64,000 bases of DNA from Desulfobacter hydrogenophilus. GTDB taxonomy: Bacteria > Desulfobacterota > Desulfobacteria > Desulfobacterales > Desulfobacteraceae. A model generated the notes under the pieces. That model made no database searches. It was not told the DNA's origin and saw only the letters and a program-made list of their open reading frames with translations. Location of the stretch: positions 2,482,501-2,546,500 of the forward strand of contig NZ_CP036313.1 of the NCBI RefSeq assembly GCF_004319545.1. The letters run 5' to 3'. Position numbers and translations under genes: made by a program. Below, one piece after another: positions 43,201 to 51,912 of this stretch (its first letter is position 1; each line of letters opens with the position of its first letter).

Positions 43201-44118
43201 CCTAAATTCAATGTGTATTCTAAAAAGTATCTGGGGTATGAAATCGAAAAGGGAAAATTGATCCTGGATCTGCATTACAATATAGACGGGGATAAGCTTA
43301 ATTCAAGTAATCGCGTTTTTTTTGATCAGTTGACCCTGGGCAAGAAAGTGGACAGTGAGGATGCGTCCTCTCTGCCCCTGGAATTTGCCATTTCCCTGCT
43401 TAAAAATCCCAAGGGCGAGATTGATCTGGATTTGCCCATTACAGGAGATCTCAATGATCCAAAATTTCATTTTGGGATGGTTGTTGGAACGGTACTGAGA
43501 AATTTCATTATGGGAATTGTGACAGCCCCTTTTAAATTTCTTGGTGGCCTTGTGGGTGCCGGCAGTGGCCAGGATCTGGGTTATGTGGAGTTTGATCCGG
43601 GAAAAAGCCGGCTGGATCAGGCACAGAAAGACAAACTGGACAAGCTTATAACGGTGCTGGGTAAAAAACCGAACCTGAAACTTGAAATCATTGGCCAGTA
43701 CAATAAACTTTACGACGCCGAGCAATTAAGATATGAGGCTTATGAAACCATGGTTTTGTCCATGGACAAGAAATTGGCTGCTGACGGTACGGTGAAACTG
43801 GCTGATTTGGATGAAGAAAAACGTACCCGTCTCATTGAAAGGTCCTATGACAAAGCCTCGTTTCCCAAACCCAGGGACGAGTCCGGCAAAGAAAAGGAAC
43901 TGACCATAGATGAAAAAGAAAAACTTCTGGTTACCGCCATGCCCCTGGAGGGGGGTGACCTAAGTGATCTTGGGCGGCAGCGGGGCCATGAAATTTCAAG
44001 CTACCTGACAGAAACCGGTACGATTGATATAAAACGCGTATTTGTTACAGAGCCTGATCCTGTTGCTGAAGATGAAGAAAAGAATGCCAGGATTAAGGCG
44101 ACATTTAATTTGAAATGA
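40252..44118 (+). CDS. AsmA-like DUF748 envelope protein
   Basis: A 1288-residue protein with one N-terminal membrane anchor (VKIVALSAGILYALYLLLTGL, near residues 6-26) and a long, mostly beta-stranded periplasmic body with repeats typical of DUF748/AsmA proteins, for example AVNSLTETLGRQTRIESITFNPFTLEARV and LDLPITGDLNDPKFHFGMVVG. A Glu/Ala/Pro-rich linker lies near residues 345-430. The C-terminal 230 residues carry the GYVEFDPGKSRLDQAQKDKL segment usual for this family. Such proteins are thought to bridge the envelope and carry lipids. The start at 40252 follows GGGAGACG; the stop overlaps the next tiny gene (ATGA). Confidence 0.85.
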   Translation: MKKYFTVKIVALSAGILYALYLLLTGLVAPWAGKRIAVNSLTETLGRQTRIESITFNPFTLEARVKKVAIESKINGESLASVQEVYLNLSTASLLHLAPVISDIQVTAPKFFLHLNKDNTLNISDLLEDKKGAAASESEIAEDEPNALFEFKASNVKIEDAALVFTDHIRSVTHSVAQLNFDIPLVSTMEKDLTTPIKAVLNCLVDKARLDINVTGVPFDATRKMSFSLNMLPLDLNYFSPYIDLPAPYKIKSAGNLIVSVSGEYEIPAGKTVEGQKLAVNLKTLVKEFDLDNVAGGDLFACPQLELDASSQNVFDMNFLVDKVLLDQASLFVERNAQGGINLLPVGPGAKVAQPQEVSTRMPEVSNSGAQAGVVPEPVFQVDTDAAEKETAPADMALSVSGDTSQANAEKAQTVQDQAVPVQENKEPVKPVIELSLPFTVKINQAAVKNMHVRFSDKMVSPQVVKEISSLDFTLTDTKVGSKAAGKYDLHILTGNDEEIKTAGNFHVQNDLDADGTVSVNGINLNNFRSYLAPYLGDNVTLENVAADLNFKVGLSQAGLGVEVSDGQVTLDKFSLTEQGKKKPVVQFDQLALSQISCNLLKQEAGVGLVRLHKAQVEVNRDKKGRMDLFVAIEQALKTGENSGTKAITTVKPVEAKQAATKQDELNASAPAWIATIHKTVLDQCRVQFIDQAKNEPVNVVMKDIGVTVENISTKKGEKSTFKASMTNKDKGKINLDGSFDISGPAAIVNIDLNLIDVNTAEPYFTDFLKISISEGYLNTKGTVVVAPAKKKSDPPTITYKGQVSLNNFLSKNKVDDTDFFSCKSLYATGMDISINPMAILVKNIALTDFYQRAILNKNAQLNYKEIMVEQPADKAAEKDKTKIKAASGKGGSDMPDIRIDAITLQGGHINFSDYFTKPNFTANMTEIAGSLTGLSSKGREPAQLVLKGIHGGYAPLDITGQVDPFKDNRFIDLTISFKNIELPKFNVYSKKYLGYEIEKGKLILDLHYNIDGDKLNSSNRVFFDQLTLGKKVDSEDASSLPLEFAISLLKNPKGEIDLDLPITGDLNDPKFHFGMVVGTVLRNFIMGIVTAPFKFLGGLVGAGSGQDLGYVEFDPGKSRLDQAQKDKLDKLITVLGKKPNLKLEIIGQYNKLYDAEQLRYEAYETMVLSMDKKLAADGTVKLADLDEEKRTRLIERSYDKASFPKPRDESGKEKELTIDEKEKLLVTAMPLEGGDLSDLGRQRGHEISSYLTETGTIDIKRVFVTEPDPVAEDEEKNARIKATFNLK

Positions 44119-44285
44119 GGAAGAATGACAAATCCCATAAAAAGAAAACACCCTGTGCAAAAAACGGGTTCTGTCACGATTGTTCGAGCCCGGATAAAAT
44201 TTATAGTTACTGGACCATTACGGAGAAATCCTTTCAACAGGGCCGGATAAAGATTATACTCGTCAATGAGGACTTGGGGTTCTAA
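44115..44285 (+). CDS. Tiny Cys-rich protein, C-terminal remnant of a LUD-domain protein
   Basis: A 56-residue frame begins at the ATG that overlaps the DUF748 stop (ATGA). Residues 14-56 read PCAKNGFCHDCSSPDKIYSY, then WTITEKSFQQGRIKIILVNE and DLGF, which corresponds to the C-terminus of LUD/LutC-type lactate utilisation proteins of about 210 residues. The preceding LUD domain is absent, so this is either a gene remnant or a coupled microprotein. A conserved cysteine of the RIC motif is replaced (DKIY). The stop overlaps the convergent dinB stop by 4 bp. Family assignment is by memory of the motif. Confidence 0.6.
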   Translation: MRKNDKSHKKKTPCAKNGFCHDCSSPDKIYSYWTITEKSFQQGRIKIILVNEDLGF

Positions 44286-45754
44286 TAACGAATATCAAAA
44301 TGTGTTAATGCCGGATCCACCGAAATCGTTCGAGTGTTTATATCCTTTACCTCTGAAAACGTAGCACCTTTTCGGCACCAGGCCAACATCTCCTGTATAT
44401 TTTCTTGTTCACCCTGGAACAGGGCTTGGACCGATCCGTCGGGCATATTTCTGACATGGCCCGATAAACGGTAGTCCTTGGCGGCCAGTTGAGTTTCATG
44501 CCTGAAGCATACGCCTTGGACCCTTCCTGTAATGGTCACTTCCACAGCACAAAGTGGGTTCACTTTTTGGTCTCCTATGTATTTGTGTGAAAATTTCTGG
44601 TTTTTCAGGTTTGCTTTTTTCAGGGCATCCGGGCCGAATTTGGCGAGCACCGAATCCATAGCCCGGTCCACAGCCTCCCATTGTCTGTTATTGATTTGGT
44701 TTTCATCTGTGAATAAAGATCGTTGCATGGGCGCTTCGCTATCCTGAAATTCAGATACCCCCACCCCTACCAGGCGGATTTTTTTTGTAATTTTGACATT
44801 ATAGTACAAGAACAGTGCTTGGTCAAAAATAGCATTGGATGATGAAATCCATGTGTCAAGGGTTTTACTCCGTGTGATTTGGGAAAAATCGGAAAATTTA
44901 AGTTTGATGCTGATTTTTTTGCATCTTTGGTTGCCGGTACGCAGTTCATTGCCGACCCTGTGGGCCTGGGCAAGAAGCACGGATTGTACATCCCGGGGAT
45001 GTGAAATATCACGGGACAACGTGACTTCACCGGAAATGGATTTTCGGGGCCTTTCCGGTTCTATGGGTGTGGTATCAATCCCTTGGGCCAGCTGGAATAA
45101 CCTTTGTCCTAAGCTGCCAAATTTGTTGTTTAATAGTTTGGGATCGAATTTTCTTACATCGCCCAAGGTTTCAATTTGAAGGCGGTGCATCTGAGCCATG
45201 GCCTTGGCACCAACGCCAGGAACCTTGCTGATGGGAAGGGTGTCAATAACCCGGGTCATGGCCTCTGGAGAAATAATGGTCATTCCGTCCGGTTTGTTCA
45301 TATCCGATGCTATTTTCGCCAGGAACCTGACCGGTGCCGCACCTACAGAACAGGTCAGGGCGAGCTGATGGACAATTTCAGTTTTAATTTTTTTTGCTGC
45401 CTGTTCAGGGGTGCCGATCAGTTTTTCACACCCTGTGATGTCCAGGAAGGCTTCATCAATGGAAACAGGCTCCACCAAAGGGGAAAACTGCCTTAAAATA
45501 GCCATGATTTTTCTTGAATCCCGGGCATATTTTTCCCGACTTCCCGGCTGGATAATGAGATGTGGGCATTTCTGCCTGGCCTGAAATACGGGCATGGCGG
45601 AATGGATGCCGAATTTTCTTGCCTCATAACTGGCTGCGGATACGACACTGCGGCTGGAATGCCCTGCCACAATAACGGGTTTACCCAAAAGGTTCGGGTT
45701 GTCTCGCTGTTCCACTGATGCAAAAAATGCATCCATGTCCACATGGAGGATCAT
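44282..45754 (-). CDS. dinB: DNA polymerase IV fused to acylphosphatase
   Basis: The 490-residue protein begins as a Y-family polymerase: catalytic D6/D8 in HVDMDAFFASVEQ and D100/E101 in SIDEAFLD, with the helix-hairpin region ISKVPGVGAKA (175-185) and a little-finger domain to about residue 340. A probable sliding-clamp motif, QRSLF, lies at 344-348. Residues 400-490 form a complete acylphosphatase: VTITGRVQGVCFR with the phosphate-binding R418, and GHVRNMPDGSVQALFQGE with N436. The reading frame is continuous, so this is a real fusion. The polymerase copies damaged DNA; acylphosphatase hydrolyses acyl phosphates. What the tail does in a polymerase is unknown. The gene stands alone. Confidence 0.88.
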   Translation of the reverse strand: MILHVDMDAFFASVEQRDNPNLLGKPVIVAGHSSRSVVSAASYEARKFGIHSAMPVFQARQKCPHLIIQPGSREKYARDSRKIMAILRQFSPLVEPVSIDEAFLDITGCEKLIGTPEQAAKKIKTEIVHQLALTCSVGAAPVRFLAKIASDMNKPDGMTIISPEAMTRVIDTLPISKVPGVGAKAMAQMHRLQIETLGDVRKFDPKLLNNKFGSLGQRLFQLAQGIDTTPIEPERPRKSISGEVTLSRDISHPRDVQSVLLAQAHRVGNELRTGNQRCKKISIKLKFSDFSQITRSKTLDTWISSSNAIFDQALFLYYNVKITKKIRLVGVGVSEFQDSEAPMQRSLFTDENQINNRQWEAVDRAMDSVLAKFGPDALKKANLKNQKFSHKYIGDQKVNPLCAVEVTITGRVQGVCFRHETQLAAKDYRLSGHVRNMPDGSVQALFQGEQENIQEMLAWCRKGATFSEVKDINTRTISVDPALTHFDIRY

Positions 45755-45870
45755 GGGGTGAAAACTCCTCTTGGATCGGATTAAAAATTGCTGTATTGTT
45801 TTATTTTTTGAAAATTGCTGTCAAGCATTGATTTAATCTTTTTTTACAAGTTAGGGAAAATATAATAAAG

Positions 45871-47757
45871 GTGCTATCCAGGTGGGTTTTATTTGCAGTA
45901 TCGGCTATCTTTTTTTTTAACCTTTTAGGGGGACTGTTCGGATGCTCATCTGATCCCCCCCAAAATGCGCCCTCATCCGTCCCTCCTTCCAATGAGGGGC
46001 TTGCGCCACTGGTGTATCAAAAATTACCGGAAAATATACAGTGGCTCACCAACGATACAGATCCGGTGTTTGCCTCGGACAATGCTGAAAAAGGCGGGGT
46101 GATCCGGGAGGGCATCATGAATTTTCCCATGACCTTCAGGGTGGTGGGGCCGGATTCCAACGGCTCTTTCAGAAGCGCAATTCTGGACAACCAGCTCTCT
46201 TTGATCAATATTCATCCTGTCTCTCGGCGTATTATTCCCGAGCTTGCCACCCACTGGGCCTATGACCCTGATAAAAAGACCATGTATTTTAAGCTGGACC
46301 CTGATGCCCGGTGGTCGGACGGGGTGCCGGTTACCGCCAGGGATTATTTGTATACCCTGACATTCATGCGCTCTGAACATATTGTGGCACCCTGGTATAA
46401 TGATTACTACACCCGGGAGGTCGAATCCGTTATCGCCTTTGACGATTTCACCATTGGGGTGAAAAGCACCAAGGCCGTGCCTGATCTTTATCTGAAACTT
46501 GGCATCAGTCCAACGCCTGAGCATTTTTTTAAAATTCTGGGTGATGATTTTGTATCTCGGTTCAATTGGGCCGTTGTGCCCAATACCGGGGCTTACCAGA
46601 TCAGTAATTTTAAAAAAGGGCGGTTTATCCGGTTTTCTCGAAAAAAACAGTGGTGGGCAAAGGACCGGCGGTATTTTAAAAATCGGTTTAACGTGGATTC
46701 GGTGCTTTTCACGGTAATCCGTGATTTCAACATGCAGTGGGAATATTTTAAGAAAGGCCGGCTGGATACGTTTGATATGGTGCTGCCCAAATTCTGGCAC
46801 CAGAAATCCAACACCCCGGTTATTAATAAAGGGTATGTGGAACGTATCTGGTTTTTCAATGACCTGGAACAGCCGTCCAGGGGACTGTGGCTGAATCTGG
46901 ACCGGCCCATCTTCAAGGATCTTCGGGTCCGGCAGGCCTTTGCCCATGCCATGAACATGGACAAGGTAATCGAGCAGGTTTTACGGGGTGATTATTTCCG
47001 GCTGCCCCAGGCTTTTTACGGATATGGAAACTATACGGATTATGCCATAAAACCCCGTGGGTATGATATTTCAAAGGTTGAAACACTGATGACTCAGGCC
47101 GGTTGGCAAAGAGGAACAGACGGTATCTGGCACAAAGGGGATATGCGGTTCTCCGTTACTGTAACCTATTACCTGGAAGAGCATATGCCCCGGCTGGCCG
47201 TCTTGAAAGAAGAAGCGCTAAAAGCCGGCATTGACCTGGAACTTGCGCGCCTTGATCCCACGGCCATGTTTAAGAAAACCCTGGAAAAAAAGCATGATGT
47301 GGCCTGGATGGGGTGGAGTGCCGGCATGCGGCCCTCCTTTTGGGAGGGGTGGCACTCGGACAACGCACATAAACCCCAGACCAATAACATTACGAACACG
47401 GATGACCCTGAACTGGACACGCTCATTGACCAGTACCGGGACAGCCTGGATGAGCAGGAACGCATCAATTTGTCCAGAACAATTCAGAATAAGATACATG
47501 ATATCTGTGCCTATGTGCCATCCTATATGGTTCCCTATGTCCGGCTGGCCTACTGGCGGTGGATGCGATTGCCAAAATTTCACGGCACCCCTGTGTCCGA
47601 TAGTTTGTTTGATCCTTTTGCTTCGGGTACCGGCGGGCTTTTTTGGATTGATGCGCACATTCAGCAGCAGACCCTTACCGCTGTGAAAGACAAGCAGGTA
47701 TTCGCCCCTGTCACCATCATTGACGATACATATAAAAGAAAGGCCGAGCCGGAATGA
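45871..47757 (+). CDS. Family 5 peptide-type ABC substrate-binding lipoprotein
   Basis: A 628-residue protein with a signal and a lipobox (LFGC, Cys25), then a family 5 extracellular solute-binding fold: GGVIREGIMNFPMTFR, DARWSDGVPVTARDYLYTL and VRQAFAHAMNMDKVIEQVL. Its length and the late position of the conserved blocks resemble YejA-type receptors for longer peptides. It would deliver a ligand to an Opp/Yej-type channel. The start is a GTG at 45871; the reason is that the signal peptide begins there. The stop overlaps the start of the ATPase gene by 4 nt. No permease genes are present between them. Confidence 0.85.
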   Translation: MLSRWVLFAVSAIFFFNLLGGLFGCSSDPPQNAPSSVPPSNEGLAPLVYQKLPENIQWLTNDTDPVFASDNAEKGGVIREGIMNFPMTFRVVGPDSNGSFRSAILDNQLSLINIHPVSRRIIPELATHWAYDPDKKTMYFKLDPDARWSDGVPVTARDYLYTLTFMRSEHIVAPWYNDYYTREVESVIAFDDFTIGVKSTKAVPDLYLKLGISPTPEHFFKILGDDFVSRFNWAVVPNTGAYQISNFKKGRFIRFSRKKQWWAKDRRYFKNRFNVDSVLFTVIRDFNMQWEYFKKGRLDTFDMVLPKFWHQKSNTPVINKGYVERIWFFNDLEQPSRGLWLNLDRPIFKDLRVRQAFAHAMNMDKVIEQVLRGDYFRLPQAFYGYGNYTDYAIKPRGYDISKVETLMTQAGWQRGTDGIWHKGDMRFSVTVTYYLEEHMPRLAVLKEEALKAGIDLELARLDPTAMFKKTLEKKHDVAWMGWSAGMRPSFWEGWHSDNAHKPQTNNITNTDDPELDTLIDQYRDSLDEQERINLSRTIQNKIHDICAYVPSYMVPYVRLAYWRWMRLPKFHGTPVSDSLFDPFASGTGGLFWIDAHIQQQTLTAVKDKQVFAPVTIIDDTYKRKAEPE

Positions 47758-48770
47758 ATCAAAAAGATGGTCCACCGCTTTTAGCCGTTAAACATCTTGG
47801 GGTTGCATTTCAGACCGACCAAGGACAGGTCCTTGCCGTGGATGATGTCAGCTTTGAACTTGAGTCCGGCCAGGTACTGGGTATTGCCGGGGAATCAGGG
47901 TGCGGCAAGAGTGTCACAGCCTTGAGTCTGATGCGCCTTTTGCCACAGCCTGTGTCAAAAATTACAGAAGGAGAGATCCTGTTTAAAGGACAAAACCTGC
48001 TTGATTTTTCCATTGGCGCCATGCGTAAAATCCGGGGTAAAAAAATATCCATGATTTTTCAGGAACCCATGACCGCATTAAACCCGGTTCATACCGTAGG
48101 TCGGCAGATTGCTGAAAGTTATTCCCTGCATTTTCCGGACATGGGGGAAAAAGAGAAAAATACAGCATCGTTGCAGATGCTTGCAAAGGTGGGTATCCCC
48201 GATGCCCGACAGGTCATGAAAAAGTATCCCCACCAATTGTCCGGCGGGATGCGCCAGCGGGTAATGATCGGCATGGCGCTTGCCTGTGAACCTGATATCC
48301 TTATTGCCGATGAGCCGACTACGGCCTTGGATGTAACCGTTCAGGCCCAGATTATGGATCTTATTTTTCAATTCCGGGATACAACAGGTATGGCTGTCAT
48401 TTTAATTACCCATGATCTTGGACTGATCGCAGAGAACTGCGATCGGGTTGTTATCATGTATGCCGGTACCGTGTCAGAGAGCGCTTCTGTGACAACCCTG
48501 TTTCATCACCCTTTTCACCCTTACACTAAAAAACTTTTACAATCCATACCGTCTCGGGCGCAAACGGCGAAAGAACCGCTTCCCACTATTCCGGGAAATG
48601 TGCCTGTGTTGTCTAAAATGCCTGTTGGATGCCGGTTTGCCAAACGCTGTGAACATGCACTGCCGCAGTGCGAAAATCAACGCCCCCGGATGATGTCCGT
48701 ATCTTCCGGTCATTTTGCGGCGTGTCATTTGGTTTATGATTGTGAAAAAAAATTAAATTTTGATAAATAA
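47754..48770 (+). CDS. oppD: OppD/DppD-type peptide ABC transporter ATPase
   Basis: A 338-residue ATPase with Walker A GESGCGKS, signature [12 protein letters not shown], Walker [21 protein letters not shown] and the switch His in ITHDLGL. The C-terminal oligopeptide/dipeptide extension with cysteines ([15 protein letters not shown]) may bind an Fe-S cluster, as in other Opp ATPases. It is translationally coupled to the binding protein gene. Its usual partner OppF is 1.06 kb downstream behind a csp gene and a broken gene. Confidence 0.9.
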   Translation: MNQKDGPPLLAVKHLGVAFQTDQGQVLAVDDVSFELESGQVLGIAGESGCGKSVTALSLMRLLPQPVSKITEGEILFKGQNLLDFSIGAMRKIRGKKISMIFQEPMTALNPVHTVGRQIAESYSLHFPDMGEKEKNTASLQMLAKVGIPDARQVMKKYPHQLSGGMRQRVMIGMALACEPDILIADEPTTALDVTVQAQIMDLIFQFRDTTGMAVILITHDLGLIAENCDRVVIMYAGTVSESASVTTLFHHPFHPYTKKLLQSIPSRAQTAKEPLPTIPGNVPVLSKMPVGCRFAKRCEHALPQCENQRPRMMSVSSGHFAACHLVYDCEKKLNFDK

Positions 48771-48928
48771 TCCTTGATTTTTAAACAAAAGCTAATAATA
48801 TACATTGAAAGCTGTGAATTGCAGGGCTTTGAAAGTTTCGTTCTAAGGGCTGGACCCCCCGTTTGTTGGCGTGGCAGAACCTGAGTTTGAAACTAAATTT
48901 ATTCACTACAAGTAAGGAGATAGTCGCA

Positions 48929-49129
48929 ATGGCAAATGGGATCGTAAAGTGGTTTAATGATGCAAAGGGATATGGATTTATTGAGCAGGAGGAGGGACCT
49001 GACGTATTCGTGCATCATACCGGTATCAATGCAACAGGCTTTAAATCTCTTAATGAGGGTGACCGGGTCACTTTTGATGTAGAGGACGGACAGAAAGGAC
49101 CTGCAGCGGTCAACGTAACTGTTCAGTAA
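48929..49129 (+). CDS. Cold-shock protein CspA family
   Basis: A 66-residue single cold-shock domain: [17 protein letters not shown] (RNP1 motif), then VFVHHTGI (RNP2 motif). It binds single-stranded RNA and DNA and acts as an RNA chaperone. The start is at 48929 with a TAAGGAGAT site; the open frame upstream to 48863 is untranslated leader. The leader of about 150 bp is long, as usual for cold-induced csp mRNAs. A terminator follows. Confidence 0.93.
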   Translation: MANGIVKWFNDAKGYGFIEQEEGPDVFVHHTGINATGFKSLNEGDRVTFDVEDGQKGPAAVNVTVQ

Positions 49130-49139
49130 GTCAATTCTC

Positions 49140-49181
49140 AAAGGGTTTTTGAACGATGATTCTGTTCAGGAGCCCTTTTTC
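49140..49181 (+). terminator. Terminator of the csp gene
   Basis: AAAGGG (49140-49145) pairs with CCCTTT (49173-49178), with an inner GAAC/GTTC pair, and is followed by a T-run. It lies 11 bp after the csp stop. Confidence 0.75.
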
Positions 49182-49206
49182 TGTGCCTATATTCTTTGTT
49201 TTTTCT

Positions 49207-49617
49207 TCAAAATTCGCAGGCAAATGTGCCTTTGTCAAATAATTGTCTGAGCAGATGGCTTGAATATAACAACAATGTGTATTTGTTTTTTGCGGCTCGC
49301 TTCATATGGTTTTTACGACAGCTCAGGGCGAAACGCAAAAGAAAAGCCATGCGGTCCATGTACGGTACCGGCTTGATGTAAAGGGGGCTTGTGTCGAGAA
49401 ACGTTCGGATGATTTCCGTGGAGACAACGGCAGGGGCGTAAAGTGTGATCACATCACTGAAAAAAAGCAATCCGCAGCTGCCGTGGGAAGCCCCGGAACC
49501 AATCTGTTTTTCTTCTATAATCGTGACGTTTGCGCCCTGGGCCATCAGATAATAGGCACAGGCAAGTCCAATGATCCCGCCACCAATGATAATTATGCCT
49601 TTTTTGTCTGTGATCAC
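49207..49617 (-). pseudogene. Truncated FAD-dependent amino acid oxidoreductase (DadA-like)
   Basis: The 136-codon frame encodes the N-terminal FAD-binding part only: KGIIIIGGGIIGLACAYYLMAQGANVTIIEE (residues 5-35) and GSGASHGSCG. The full enzyme would be about 410 residues; the frame ends at TGA after TFACEF and the C-terminal two thirds are missing, replaced by the csp terminator region. It is therefore a gene remnant between oppD and oppF. The original substrate was probably a D-amino acid or glycine. Confidence 0.75.
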
Positions 49618-49831
49618 AATCCATGTCTCTATATTTTAAAAAAAGCAAAATAAAACAGATTTTGTAATTTTTCAACCGAAAAAATGTATTTTGTTATTTT
49701 ATTTTTGGTGGTTATTCCTCTGAAATACGACGTCTGGCGTGGCGTGAATCTACCAGTTGTATTTTGAACATCTACCATGCTATTTTCGGGTATAGACTAT
49801 TTGCAAAAGCGCGTTTTACGGGAAAGGATGA

Positions 49832-50833
49832 ATGGAACAATCAGACTATGCAGCAAACCTCCGGCCGATTCTGGATATCCAGCATTTGAAAAAATATTTT
49901 CCCGTCACCTCGGGTCTTTTTATGCGCCGGACCGGTAATGTTCATGCGGTGGACGATGTCAGTTTTTCTGTTTTCAAAGGAGAAACCCTTGGTGTTGTGG
50001 GAGAATCCGGGTGCGGAAAAACTACGTTGGGCCGGTGTATCATGGGGTTGTATCCTTTGACCCAGGGTCGCATTCTTCTGGATGGGAAACCATTGTCCGC
50101 CATGACTCCGAAAATGCGTAAAGCGTTTTCAACCCGGGCGCAGATGATTTTTCAAGACCCTTTTGAATCCTTAAACCCCAGGCAGACCGTACGTCAGATC
50201 TTGGAAGAAAAGTTTCGTATTCACGGGGTGTCACGACCGAAAACGGCTACGCAGATTGAGTCATTACTGGATCAGGTGGGGCTTGATCCCGGGGCTTTGA
50301 GCAAATATCCCCATGAGTTTTCAGGGGGGCAACGCCAGCGTATCGGTATTGCCCGGGCCATCAGCATGACCCCACAAATAGTTATCTGTGATGAACCGGT
50401 TTCCGCCCTGGATGTTTCAGTTCAGTCAAAGATTTTGAATTTGTTGCTGGCGCTGCAGTCTGCCATGGGCTTGACCTACCTGTTTATTTCCCATGATTTG
50501 TCTGTGGTCCGCCACATGTCTGACCGCATCATTGTTATGTACCTGGGCCGTATTATGGAAATTGCTGATGCCCAAAACGTATATAACCATCCGGGCCATC
50601 CTTATACAAAGGCATTGTTGGAGGCAGTTCCCGTCGCCGATCCGGATCATTCTTCAAGCAGAACCCCGCTGAAAGGAGAAATCCCCTCTGCTGAGCATCC
50701 CCCTCCGGGCTGCAGGTTTTCTTCCCGGTGTCCTGTGGCCCGATCTTTGTGTTTTGAAAAGACGCCAATGCTTTCTGTCTGTCACCATGACCCGGGGCAT
50801 CTGACGGCCTGTCACTTCCCCCTATCCGATTAA
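49832..50833 (+). CDS. oppF: OppF/DppF-type peptide ABC transporter ATPase
   Basis: A 333-residue ATPase with Walker [14 protein letters not shown], signature FSGGQRQRIGIARAI, Walker B IVICDEPVSALDVSVQSKI and the switch His in FISHDLSV, plus the C-terminal peptide-transport extension GCRFSSRCPVARSLC. It pairs with OppD to energise a peptide channel. It is separated from oppD by csp and a broken oxidoreductase gene, and no OppB/OppC permease is in the window, so the channel must be encoded elsewhere or is lost. Confidence 0.9.
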   Translation: MEQSDYAANLRPILDIQHLKKYFPVTSGLFMRRTGNVHAVDDVSFSVFKGETLGVVGESGCGKTTLGRCIMGLYPLTQGRILLDGKPLSAMTPKMRKAFSTRAQMIFQDPFESLNPRQTVRQILEEKFRIHGVSRPKTATQIESLLDQVGLDPGALSKYPHEFSGGQRQRIGIARAISMTPQIVICDEPVSALDVSVQSKILNLLLALQSAMGLTYLFISHDLSVVRHMSDRIIVMYLGRIMEIADAQNVYNHPGHPYTKALLEAVPVADPDHSSSRTPLKGEIPSAEHPPPGCRFSSRCPVARSLCFEKTPMLSVCHHDPGHLTACHFPLSD

Positions 50834-51138
50834 CCTGTTTTTTCCAAGTCCCTTAACAGCCTTAAGCATTGGGTGTTTTACCATGAAGGACATGAAACGT
50901 ATGAAGAAAATATATCGGAAAATCGATCTCCATGTCCTTTATGCTCTTCATGGTTTTATGGAGCAGGCAATGGTTTTGAGGGGGTTGCGAAAAAACAGGC
51001 ATAATGCTAAAAGTTTCCCCAATTTAAGGAAACAGGCCATGACGTGTTTCCTCTTCTGTTTTAAAAATGTTAAAGGAAAAATTCCCAAAATAAATAGATA
51101 TAACGGCTTATGGCAGTGGGTCACAATGGGAATATGAA
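50834..51138. other. Intergenic region, no supported gene
   Basis: An 84-codon plus-strand frame (50883-51137) is rich in Lys and Arg, has no ribosome binding site and matches nothing recognised. No hairpin or promoter stood out. Confidence 0.4.
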
Positions 51139-51900
51139 ATGAACGGCATTGCAAATATTTGGTATGACATAAAAGACGTCAATGGATTTCCAAGGAAATT
51201 GTTAAGTCCCTTGTCTTTGGGGGCTTTATGGCTTATGGCCGCAAGTATTGTAATTATAATTGGATCCGGATGTACAGATCAAAAAAGAGTTGAAGAAAAA
51301 GGCAGTATCATTAAAGCAGGCACCGTGGAAATCAGCCGGGCCGACTTTGCCCGGGAACTGGAGGTCAAACAGGCCAACTATCCCTATGATATCAAAGACA
51401 GTCCCAGAGAATACAATGCCATGGTTCTGGATCTTGCTTCTGATCTGTCTGATGAGGTTGTGCTGCTGGCTGCAGCTGCGGCCAAAGGGATTGATGTTAG
51501 TGCCAAAGAACTTGCCGCTGCCGTCAACGACTTTAAACATGACTATCCGGAAGACAGCTTTGACCAAATGCTCCTTGAAAGGGCCATATCATATACTGTC
51601 TGGAAAAATAGGTTAAAAAAGGATATGGTCATCCAAAAATTAATCATGCAGGATTTGGTGGCGTCCCAGGAAATTCATCCCGAAGACATGATAGCCTTTT
51701 ATGACCGTTTTGCAGGACAGACCGACGCCCAGGATCATAATAATTCAAACCTGCTGGATGAAAAAAACTTGGTGCTTAAGTTGCGGATGGAAAAAAGTCA
51801 GGAAGTCTTTGGCGAATGGTTGCAGGGGATACAGGATAGTTATCCCGTGCACATTGATAGGCGGGTATTAATTACCTTTTTAATAAACGTTGAAAATTAA
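51139..51900 (+). CDS. SurA_N-type chaperone lipoprotein without PPIase domain
   Basis: The 253-residue protein has a hydrophobic segment ending in a lipobox (IGSGC, Cys45) after an unusually long N-terminal part of about 30 residues, so the real start may be later. The rest is helical and follows the N-terminal chaperone domain of SurA/PpiC proteins: VEISRADFARELEVKQANY, SDEVVLLAAAAAKGIDVSAKELAAAVNDFKHDYPEDSFDQ. The rotamase domain is missing. It is followed after 12 bp by a full SurA-like gene, so the two probably work together on outer membrane protein folding. Confidence 0.7.
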   Translation: MNGIANIWYDIKDVNGFPRKLLSPLSLGALWLMAASIVIIIGSGCTDQKRVEEKGSIIKAGTVEISRADFARELEVKQANYPYDIKDSPREYNAMVLDLASDLSDEVVLLAAAAAKGIDVSAKELAAAVNDFKHDYPEDSFDQMLLERAISYTVWKNRLKKDMVIQKLIMQDLVASQEIHPEDMIAFYDRFAGQTDAQDHNNSNLLDEKNLVLKLRMEKSQEVFGEWLQGIQDSYPVHIDRRVLITFLINVEN

Positions 51901-51912
51901 TAAGGCGGATGT

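Noticed and set aside
50883..51137. 84-codon Lys/Arg-rich frame before the SurA-like genes
   Set aside because: There is no ribosome binding site, no recognisable domain and an antisense frame of similar length.
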